Shown here piece by piece: positions 47,605 to 55,824 of a stretch of DNA of 64,000 nt. The notes below the pieces were generated by a model that did not search any database, was not told the DNA's origin, and was given only the letters and a program-made list of their open reading frames with translations. A program made the position numbers and the translations under genes. Source of the stretch: Diacronema lutheri. Lineage: Eukaryota > Haptophyta > Pavlovophyceae > Pavlovales > Pavlovaceae. The stretch spans positions 868,001 through 932,000 of the forward strand of contig JAGTXO010000006.1 in NCBI GenBank assembly GCA_019448385.1. The letters run 5' to 3'. Each line of letters opens with the position of its first letter. Within the stretch, counting starts at the first letter, position 1.

Positions 47605-48738
47605 TCACAGAGTGAATGACTTGGCCACATTGAAATCGAAGGAGAGTAAAAGCGTGTGCACAAATCGCGCCTCGGGTGTGCGCTGGTCGCGCAGCCTCGT
47701 GAGCATCTGGCGCCAGCCGCGCGCGCGCGCAACAAAGTCGACGTGGTTCACGCAGCGCGCGACAACGACGGTGCGCGCGCCCTCGCCCTCGCGCGCGCGC
47801 GCCGGGCACACGTCGTACGCGCGCGCGGCTTCGATTGGGAGAAGATGGGCGGGAACCTCGCGCGCGCGTGCATCCGCCAGCCCCGCGGCGCGCGCGCACG
47901 CGAGCGCAAGCTCCTTGAGTGATTCAAGCTCGCGCCAGCTTGAAGACGTGTCACCCGCCACCACGACCGCGCAGTCGACGCGCGCGCGCGCACCGTCGGT
48001 CCGCCTCACGAACGCGCGCTTGCTCGGCAGGCTGTGCGTGGAGAGTGGCTCGAGGTGGGGCACGGCCGCACCCGTCGAGCGCGAGGTGGCAACGTGGTAC
48101 ACGCCGTCAGCGAGCGCGCGCGTGCACCGCTCGAGCGGCCCGGACGCATCGGAGGCGTCGCGGAATCCCGACGCGGGTTCCGGCGTGTGCGGCTCGGGTG
48201 CAGCCCCGGTCGCGATTTCAAAACCCGCCGCGTGGAGCGTGGCGCACAGCCGCTCCAGGAGCGCGGCACGGCGCTCGGCGCTTGCGCGCTCGCCGTCGCG
48301 CGCGCCGTGGTCCACCGCCCCCTCGGCGGGCGCGGGGTCAGCGGCGGCGGGGGAGGAGGGCGGCGCGGCGGCTGCGGCTAGGTCGGCGCCGTGGGGCGCG
48401 TCCTGGTGGACGATGTTGCCGACGCGCGCCAGGCTTTCATGTAGCTCCGCCTGCTTGCGCAGCGCGTCGGCCTGCAGCACTTTGGTCGAGGCTTTGAGCG
48501 CGCGCATGCGCTCGCGATCCTCCTCGTCCGCGGCCGCGCCGCTCTTATACCGGCGCGAAAACTGATTGAGCGCGCGGTTCGCCTCGTCGACCGCTGTGCT
48601 GAGCGCGCGCCACTCGCCGTCGAGCGCGATCACGTCGTCGACGAGCTGTGGGTCCGCGCGCCGTCGCCGCTGCGACTCGCGCACGACGCGCGGATCGCCC
48701 CAGCCGTACGAGCGGAAGAGCGCGACGTCCACCGGCAT
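47605..48738 (-). CDS. Seryl-tRNA-synthetase-like protein lacking recognisable catalytic motifs
   Basis: Single exon, 377 residues. Residues 1-115 are a good cytosolic-type SerRS tRNA-binding arm: VALFRSYGWGDPRVVRESQRRR, VDDVIALDGEWRALSTAVDEANRALNQFSRRY, then a coiled coil ending VGNIVHQDAP. The next ~200 residues are Ala/Pro-rich or divergent, and class II motifs 2 and 3 are not recognisable. The end again recalls SerRS: SSWRELESLKELALACARAAGL (cf. SWEM...), a degraded AxxYDV segment and EARFVHTLLLSF (cf. FVHMLNATM). A normal enzyme has ~450-510 residues and charges serine onto tRNA-Ser. This one probably cannot, and may instead bind tRNA or a partner; paralogues of this sort exist (SLIMP in insects). 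The ATG at 48736-48738 lies 12 bases from the divergent glycosyltransferase ATG. Confidence 0.75.
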   Translation of the reverse strand: MPVDVALFRSYGWGDPRVVRESQRRRRADPQLVDDVIALDGEWRALSTAVDEANRALNQFSRRYKSGAAADEEDRERMRALKASTKVLQADALRKQAELHESLARVGNIVHQDAPHGADLAAAAAPPSSPAAADPAPAEGAVDHGARDGERASAERRAALLERLCATLHAAGFEIATGAAPEPHTPEPASGFRDASDASGPLERCTRALADGVYHVATSRSTGAAVPHLEPLSTHSLPSKRAFVRRTDGARARVDCAVVVAGDTSSSWRELESLKELALACARAAGLADARAREVPAHLLPIEAARAYDVCPARAREGEGARTVVVARCVNHVDFVARARGWRQMLTRLRDQRTPEARFVHTLLLSFDFNVAKSFTL

Positions 48739-48750
48739 CGTGCGCGCACG

Positions 48751-51117
48751 ATGGCGCTGCGGCCCACCGCGGTTGGGATCGCCTTGTTGCTGCTCGCGTC
48801 GCTGCTGGTGAACATCCGGTACGTGGCGCACAAGCAGGACGCGTGCGCGCGGGTAGAGCACCCGCGCATCGCCGCCGCCGTCGACCATGGCGGCATGCCT
48901 GTGCGCGTCGTCACGTCGCCCGAGCCGTTCGCGACGGGTTGGCCGCCCGCTGCAGCCGGCGTGCAGCGCCGCCGTGCGACGCGCTCGGCGGCTGCGCTCG
49001 CGGGCTCGGCGGAGGATGCGCGCTTCATCATCGTCACGTTTGCGACCAAGGGCGTCTTAGACTTTGCGCTCAATTGGGTCCTGCACATCCGCGCGCTCCG
49101 TCTGCCGCACATGCTCGGCGCGATGGACGACACAATGGAGGCCGTGTGCGAGCGGTGGCAGATCCCCGTGCACGCGGTGCACAAGGACAATCCGGGCGAC
49201 GCGCACTCGCGCGAGGCCATGTCGGGCGTGATGGGCGCGGGCATGGCCAACCTGCGCGGCTCGGACAAGGGCTTTGCCGGGCTCGGCGTGCTCAAGACGC
49301 TCTTCATCCAACGGCTGCTCCGGGACGGGCGCGACGTCCTCATCTCGGACACGGACACCGCGTGGTTCAAGGATCCGAGGCCGATCGTGTACGGCCGCGA
49401 CGCGCGCTACGCCGACTTTCGCCACGCCGACCTTCTCATCTCGACCGACTGCATTGACTCGACCGACGACGAGAGCGCAGCCAACTCAGGATGCTGGCAC
49501 ACGCCCGTACAGAAGAACACGGGCATGATGTTCTTCCGCGCGTCCAACAATTCGATCACGTTCGTCAGGGAATGGGAGGTACGCACGCCGCCGTCGCCGC
49601 GCGCGCGACCGCCGCGCCCTTCCACCCGCGCCGCGCACAGCGGGCGCGCGCCGACGCCGCGCGGCGCGCGGCGCACGCAGGAGCGTCTCGTGATCTACAC
49701 GACATGCCCGCCCGAGGCGGGCGCTCCGAAGGGGCGGTGCGAAGGGTACAACGACCAGAACCTTCTCAACGAGATGATCGAGGGCCGGCCGCTCGGTGCG
49801 GCCGTGTGGCACGACGGCGCAAAGAACAGCGCAAGCAACGCGCTGCGCAAGGCGGTGTGCAGCGACGTGTTCCGCGGCGGCATGTACGGCGTGCCGCTCG
49901 ACGACGCGCACACCGACGGCTCGCGTCGCGTCTTCGCCGTTTGCATGCCCGGCAAGCTGCCACGATACGTCGTTGGCGTGCTCCCGACAATTGAGTACGC
50001 GAACGGTCACTCCTTCTTTGTGCAGCAGCGCTTCCGCACGACGGGCGTCTGGCCGACGGCGGTGCACGTCACGTTCACGTGGGGCGACTCCGCCGCGTAC
50101 GCGTACGGCAAGCTGCAGCGGATGCGCGACTTTGGGATGTGGAGGCTCGGAACGGTCAATCAGCACGAGCCGGGCGCGCGTGGCGCGGGCGCGGGCGCCG
50201 GCGCGGCGGGCGGCGGCGTCGCGGGTGCCGACGGCGCAGAGGTGGGCGGCGAGGAGGAGGCAATGCGGCGGATGGCGGAGCGGCGGTATTTGCTTGTCAG
50301 CGGGAGCGCGCGCCCGCCGCCCGTCGTGCCTTTTGTGAAGGAGGATTACGACCAGCGCGCGTTCCAGCACGTTCGATGGCAGCGCGACGTGCGCGCGCGG
50401 CTGCAGCGCGCGCTCGCGCTCGCGCTCGCGCTCAACCGGACGGTGATCCTGCCCGAGTTCCACTGCTACTGCGACCGTTACTTTTACCGACTGGAGAAGT
50501 GCATGATCCCCGGCGGCCACCACGCAACGCGGCTGCCGTTTGTGTGCCCCTTCGACCATGTCTTCGACTCGTCGCGCTGGTATGAGCTGGGCGGCGCGCG
50601 CCTCACGGCGGTCGGGCGCCAGTTCGCGGCCCTCGGCTTCGAGGGCCACCTGTACGGCGACGAGCTGCGCAGAGCGCCCGCAATCACCAACTCGCGCGCG
50701 ACCGTGCGCGTCGCGGCAGGGGGCGCGGGCGCGTCGGCTGCGCAGCACACGCAGCTCGACGCCGACGGGCGGCCAGCCGAGGCGAAGGTGCTCGGCGCAG
50801 CGCTGGCGCCGGCGAGCAGCGACGTGGCCATCTCGCGCGCGCTCGCGTCGCTCCAGCACGCTCACGTGATTGAGGTCTCACTCGAGGCCGCCGAGGCGGT
50901 CTTTGGCGGCTTCGAGTCGCGCGAGCGCGCAGACGACTTTGACCGCCTGGTGCGCCATCTCTTTGGCATCCGCGTCGCCTACTGCCAAAAGGAGTGCCGC
51001 TTCGCGGAGACGATGTACGAGAGCGTGCGCGCCAAGCAGCGCGACCCGTGCGTCTGGCTCGATGGGACGGATAAGTTGGGGAAGCTGCCCGGCGGGTTGC
51101 CCGGAATGCAAGTATAG
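48751..51117 (+). CDS. DxD nucleotide-sugar glycosyltransferase, type II membrane (XEG113/RRA-like)
   Basis: A 788-codon frame, or 754 residues if the in-frame GT-AG interval 49579-49680 is spliced out (VREWE-ERLVIYTTC), which I favour. A signal anchor near the N terminus (VGIALLLLASLLVNIRYV) is followed by a GT77-type domain: FIIVTFATKGVLDFALNWVLH, FAGLGVLKTLFIQRLL, the metal-binding DVLISDTDTAWFKDP, and KNTGMMFFRASNNS. The second half resembles plant arabinosyltransferase XEG113: LALALNRTVILPEFHCYCDRYFYRLEKC and LPFVCPFDHVFD. Such Golgi enzymes add arabinose or related sugars to proteins or wall polymers; the acceptor here is unknown. A Gly/Ala linker lies near codons 470-495. Start fixed by the very short gap to the SerRS-like gene. 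Confidence 0.85.
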   Translation: MALRPTAVGIALLLLASLLVNIRYVAHKQDACARVEHPRIAAAVDHGGMPVRVVTSPEPFATGWPPAAAGVQRRRATRSAAALAGSAEDARFIIVTFATKGVLDFALNWVLHIRALRLPHMLGAMDDTMEAVCERWQIPVHAVHKDNPGDAHSREAMSGVMGAGMANLRGSDKGFAGLGVLKTLFIQRLLRDGRDVLISDTDTAWFKDPRPIVYGRDARYADFRHADLLISTDCIDSTDDESAANSGCWHTPVQKNTGMMFFRASNNSITFVREWEVRTPPSPRARPPRPSTRAAHSGRAPTPRGARRTQERLVIYTTCPPEAGAPKGRCEGYNDQNLLNEMIEGRPLGAAVWHDGAKNSASNALRKAVCSDVFRGGMYGVPLDDAHTDGSRRVFAVCMPGKLPRYVVGVLPTIEYANGHSFFVQQRFRTTGVWPTAVHVTFTWGDSAAYAYGKLQRMRDFGMWRLGTVNQHEPGARGAGAGAGAAGGGVAGADGAEVGGEEEAMRRMAERRYLLVSGSARPPPVVPFVKEDYDQRAFQHVRWQRDVRARLQRALALALALNRTVILPEFHCYCDRYFYRLEKCMIPGGHHATRLPFVCPFDHVFDSSRWYELGGARLTAVGRQFAALGFEGHLYGDELRRAPAITNSRATVRVAAGGAGASAAQHTQLDADGRPAEAKVLGAALAPASSDVAISRALASLQHAHVIEVSLEAAEAVFGGFESRERADDFDRLVRHLFGIRVAYCQKECRFAETMYESVRAKQRDPCVWLDGTDKLGKLPGGLPGMQV

Positions 51118-51690
51118 ATGGTCAAGCCAAATCCGATCAGGGGCACGGTTGAGCGTCCCGAGTGCAGCGCGGGCCGTTCCGAAGGACGTCCTTGTGAGGA
51201 AGCTCTTCGCGTTTGGCGAGCGCGGGAGCACGACGCGCAGCGTTGCTGCGGCGGCGTGCAGGCGGCGAGCAGCGGTCGGGCTGCTCGCGACGAGGCCGGA
51301 GCAGACGGCGCCGTGGCCGCCGGCGCAGGTGACGCGCGCCGACGAGCCGTAGCAAGCGTCCGTGATCCGCTCGGCGGTTGGAGCGGGCCGGCTGGTGCGG
51401 CGCGCTCGGCCACGGGCGGCGGCATGCACGGGCGTGCCGCATGCGTTACGCGTCGCCAGCCGCGCGCGACCTGGGCGGAGCCCGCAAAGCGTCGACCGCT
51501 GCGCGGCTCGGCCGTGCGTCAACGCCGGCTGCGCTTCGGCCCGCGCGCGCTGCCGCCGCCGGCAGTGGCGCCAGCAGCTCTGCGAGCGGGGGTGCGGGCG
51601 CGAGAGCCGCCGCCGCCACCGCCGCCGCGCCCGCCGCCGTCGTCGCCACCGCCGTCGCAGCCGCCGCCGCCGTCATCGTCGTCGCCGTCT
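51118..51690. other. Gene-free stretch ending in a CCG/TCG trinucleotide run
   Basis: No recognisable gene. Positions ~51600-51690 are a degenerate run of CCG, TCG and CAC triplets, and directly beyond it the truncated PWP2 copy starts, so the triplet run marks one end of the duplicated array. Confidence 0.6.
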
Positions 51691-53163
51691 GCATGCTCCA
51701 CACGTGGACGCACAGCGTGTCGAGGTTGCCCACCGTCACGACCACAACCTCACCCGACGTGTCGACCGCGACGCACGTGAGCTGGGCCGGCGTCGGCGTC
51801 GCGAACGTCTGAAAGTTGCGGTACCGCACCAGGTCGAAGGCGCGCGCCGTGCCGTCGAGCGACGAGCAGACAAACGCGCGGCCGTGCGGCACGAACGCGA
51901 GGCCGGTGACGGGCGCCGCGTGCTCGGTGAAGGTGACGACGCAAAAGCCCGAGCTGGCGTCCCAAAGCTTGACCCTCGCGTCGTTCCCGCCCGCGGCGAT
52001 CACCGCGCCCGCCGCGGAGAAGGCGAGCGCGTTCACCTCCGACGCGAAGTGGCCCTGCTGCTTGAGCACGTACGTCTCGGAAGCCCACTCCCACACGATC
52101 AGCTGCCCGTGCGCCGCGCAGCCAAACGCGAGCCACTCGCCCGACCCGTTGATCGCGCTCGTCGTCACGTGCTCGTCGGAGATCGAGAGCGAGTGCACCT
52201 GCACGAAGCCGGGCATCTCGCATAGCGTGAAGGCGCCCGACGAGAAGCCGATCGCGACGAGCTCCGAGCCCACGGCCACGTCCGCGCCGGACGGCGCGCC
52301 CGCCGCCAGTGCGCGCGAGGCGCGGCTGCAGTGCGCGACGGAGCTGACGCTGCCGTGCGTCCGCTCGAAGAGGTGCTTCGTGTGAAGCTCTCACCGCTCC
52401 ATCGTCAGCGCCGACTCGGCGCCGGCCAGCTCGTCGGTCGCGCCGGCGGTCGCGAGCAGCTCGTCGGCCGCGAGCTTGCGCTTGCCGCGCGCGACGGCGG
52501 CGACGGCGGCAGCCTCCTGCTCGTAGCGCGCCCAGACGAGCATTGCGCCGTCGCGCGTCACCGTGTACAAAAGCTGCCGGCTCCTGTCGAACCACGCGCC
52601 CACGAGCGCGCTCCGGTGGCCGCCGAGCGTCGGCGGCACGTAGCCTGTGCGCCTGTGTACGGTGAACAGGTCCTTGGAGCCGGTGACAAAGTAGGCGGAG
52701 TCGGCGGACCACGAGACGGCCGTGATGTCGTCCATGTGCCCGCTGTGCGTGCGATGCAGGTTGAACGGCGTGAACGTGCGCTCGATCGCGGGCGTTGCCC
52801 GTACCTGCACGAGCCGCCCGACCGCGACGAGCGAGAACTTGCCGTCGGGCGAGAACTTGCCGTCGCCGACCGAGCCCTTGAGATGAAGTGGCGATGCACC
52901 GTACGCTTCGGCACGTGCACAAGCAGCGCGTACCCGCCCTCGTCCACCGTGAGCAGCAGGCCGCCGTCGGGCGACAGCGCGAGCCGCGCGATGCTGGCGC
53001 GCGCCTCGAACGGGTATGTGTGCAAGCGCGACGAGGTGAGGTCAAAGGCACTGACGCGATTGCCCACCGGGCTGAAAAGCGTGCCCCCGTCGCGCGTGAA
53101 CACCACGTTGCCCTGCCGATACACGTTGCCGCACAGGTTGGAGAAGGCGTACGAATGCCGCAT
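51691..53163 (-). pseudogene. PWP2 copy B1, truncated and decayed
   Basis: Matches the intact PWP2 from its start codon (53161-53163) to about residue 490 (CVHVWSMQ), where it stops at the triplet run. It has frame breaks in the N-terminal part: relative to the intact gene bases are lost at KRTV-LHHLNFKG, and four residues are missing at SKDLTARVFTV. It also carries small in-frame changes such as an extra VVV-like insertion near the end. Copy B2 shares the KRTV and TARV changes, so both descend from one already damaged copy. Confidence 0.9.
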
Positions 53164-53254
53164 GGCCTGCGATGCCTGTCGCCGACGTCTCACGCCCGTG
53201 GCCTCCATGCGGGCCACTTCTTCCCTTTGCTTCCGTTGGCTGGGCGAGCGCACG

Positions 53255-54702
53255 ATGGCCGCGGCTTGGCCAGCTTCAGCGCTGCACATGCTGCAGGTGG
53301 CCCTCGCTCTTTCGTGCTTGGCGGGGTGCTGCTGCGCGCCCGGTCGTGCCGCGCTGTCGTCGCGCACGATCCCGATCTGCGCGCGCGCCGGCATCATCGG
53401 GCGTGCCGGCCGGCCGAGCGCATTCACGACGTACGCCAGCGTCTCGTCGGCGTCTTTGACGGCGATTGCGAGGTGAGAGCGTGCGAGCGCGCTGTGCGCG
53501 CACGTCCGTGTCGGCGAGCGTGTCTTGCGCGCTCATCATCTTGCGCACCCTGCTCCGCCGCACTCGATGGCAGGACGCGGGCTGTCTTCATGCGCGTGCA
53601 TGCGGACGAGATCCCGCAGCCGGACGACGACGAGGCTATCATTGAGAGGAGGAGCTCTTTGATGGCGTCGGGCCGAACTAAGACCTGCTCTGCGCGCTCA
53701 ACTGCGGGCAGGACGCGCTGCGTGATGGCGACACTGCCGCCCCGACCATCTTTGCCACCGGCCTGGTCTTTCATCGCCAGCAAATTGCCCGACGACATCC
53801 GAGCGGTGCTCGAGGACATGGTCAAGCAGATGGAGGACAAGGTCACGTTGATCAACGAGTTCAACGACAAGTTGATCGCTGCCAAGGACGAGGTGATCAT
53901 TGCCAAGAACGAGACCATCGTACAGTTGCAGCACGAGTTGAAGGACAAGGCCAAGTCCAACGACAAGTTGGTCATGGCCAAGGAAAACCTGATCGCTGAC
54001 AAGAACGAGAGGATCGTCAACATGGAGCACAAGGTGCGTGAGGCCGAGGCCAGGCGGCTGAAAGACCTGGGCCACTACCAGGTCGTCTACGAGCTGCGCG
54101 ACACCTTTGACTGGCTGCTGCGCTGCGCATATCCGGGTAATCTCTCAAGGCCGGGTGCCCTGTTCAACCAGCTGATGGACGAACTCGTCGACAAGACAAC
54201 GGGCACACTTGTGCCCGCCTACAAGAAGAAATACAACGAGCTGGCCGCAGAGTTCAAGGTGGGCCAGTACGAAGCGTCGTCTTTGACGGCGATCACAGGC
54301 GCATACAAGGAGCTGAACAACATCATGCACGGCTCCAAGCAGATGAACATTCCGGAACGGCGCGGCATTGCGTGCGGCGGCGAGTCGCGGCAGCAGCAGC
54401 AGCAGCATGCTTTCATCGTCGCCGTCATCCAGGGGAAGTGCGCAGACGAGGAGCTCCTGCTCGACCCGGCGCTGCAGACCATCCTGGTGCTCACGACGGA
54501 CTTCGCCAACGTGCAAGGTACGATCACGGGCGGATGTTACACGCCGCAGCCGATGCCTGCCCTCGACGCGAAGAGCGCCGTGCTCAAGGAGCTCGAGGAG
54601 ACGCGGATGGTCGAGGACGAAGCCGGGCGCTCGGCAGACGGCCCGCACGCAATAAGGCGCGCGCAGAGGGCGTGGACTGGACTGGGCCACAGTGCCACCT
54701 GA
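53255..54702 (+). CDS. Coiled-coil protein with secretory leader, family copy B1
   Basis: Two exons (53255-53472 and 53574-54702; 101-base GT-AG intron) give 448 residues. It has the same layout as copy A: hydrophobic leader, acidic linker, coiled coil and conserved C-terminal domain. Differences: one nine-residue linker unit (DEAIIQPD-type) is missing, the coil is the shortest of the three (about 155-235) and has its own middle part (VQLQHELKDKAKSNDKLVMAKENLIADKNE), and the C terminus is longer (RRAQRAWTGLGHSAT after SADGPHAI) because of a local change near the stop codon. The intact frame in the middle of decayed neighbours suggests selection or very recent copying. Leader exon lies head to head with the decayed PWP2 copy B1. 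Confidence 0.75.
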
Positions 54703-54884
54703 TGAAACGAGCCTCCTGAAACGAGCATCTTCCTGGTGAGCCTTGCGCGATGAGGCGCGGTTGATGAGCGTCGACGAGGAGAGCGGCGAAGCCTTCGTTG
54801 CGACGGCCAGCTCGTGCTCGGTGACCACGACGGCCTGATGTGGCTTGCCGAGCCAGCTGGCCACCTTCTTGCGCTCGGTTCTTC

Positions 54885-55607
54885 GCGCTCGCGCTGAGCC
54901 TCGCCGCGCGGCGGCGGCGCCGCTTCCGCGAGCGCTGGTGGAAGGAAGTACGCGCTGATCGCTGTCGTCGATCTCGAAGCCAACTTTCTGCTCGTGCTCG
55001 CACACAGGCACACGTCGATCGCTTCGGTCATGCCGCTCGACTGGGCGACGATCCCGTGCGTGATGCTCCTCTCGGCGGCCGTCCTGCGCACTCGCTACTC
55101 GCGGCAGCACTGGTCCGGCGTCGCCCTGTGCGTCCTCGGGCTGGTGTGCGCGGTCGCGTCGGACTGGATGTGGCGAAGCGCGACCACGCGTCCATCGCCG
55201 AGCCCGCGCCCGCGCCCGCGCGCGCCCTATTTGGCGACTGCCCGGCGCCGCGCTGTGTGCCGTCTCGAACACCCTTTATTGGAGCTCCTCGTCAAGAAGC
55301 ACCGTCCGGCCGATTTTGGGGTGCAGTGGGCTCATCGGCGAGCTGCTTGCGCAGACCGCGCTGCTTGAGGGCGCGCAGCTGCGCGTGGCGCGCTGGCAGC
55401 CTGCCTGGCTCGGGCTTCTGCGCGCATTCTGCGCGTGCCTCGTCGCGTTGTACCTCCTCACGTCGCACGTTTCCTCTCCTTCCCCTTCTCTCCCCCTTCG
55501 GGGGGGGCGTGTTCATCTTCACGCGCGCGCGCGCGCGCCGACTGGTGCGAGCGACGCCGCGCGGCTGCCGCTCGCGCTCACCGCGCCTCTTGAGGTGGGC
55601 GAGCGCT
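54885..55607 (+). pseudogene. Decayed SLC35F copy B1
   Basis: Pieces of the SLC35F transporter from about residue 55 onward occur in order (LAARRRRRFRERWW; YTSIASVMPLDWATIPCVMLLSAAVL; ELLVKKHRPADF; ALLEGAQLRVARWQP; FCACLVALYLLTSHV; GVFIFTRAR; ARLPLALTAPLEVGERC) but in several frames. It keeps the C-terminal part that copy A has lost, while the YALAFAALSQHQRF segment kept in copy A is replaced here by a T/C-rich stretch at 55470-55500. Confidence 0.9.
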
Positions 55608-55650
55608 GCAGTGTATACGCGCGGCGCGCGAGCGCGGGCGCGGGCGCGGC

Positions 55651-55752
55651 GGCGTGGCGCGGGTGGGTGAGGCGGGTGCGCTCGGGATCGGACCAGGCCG
55701 TGCAAACCTCCATGGTGGCCGCCTGCCATCGTAACCGCTACGATGCGCTCCC
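55651..55752 (-). repeat. Duplicated DNAL1 leader segment, inverted copy
   Basis: Reverse complement of the segment at 25921-26023, with few differences; lies between decayed SLC35F and the 3' end of PWP2 copy B2, the same place as in the 22.9-28.5 kb block. Confidence 0.85.
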
Positions 55753-55824
55753 ATCTGTGGAAAGAAGAGAGGCTCGAGCCAAAGACTGAGTGAGCCCCGT
55801 CCAGTCTCACCCACTACCCGCTCA

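Noticed and set aside
52331-53476. A 381-codon frame that fuses antisense PWP2 with the coiled-coil leader
   Set aside because: The first part is antisense to PWP2; the leader ATG followed by a GTGAGAG donor and the 101-base intron give a better and shared gene model in all three copies.
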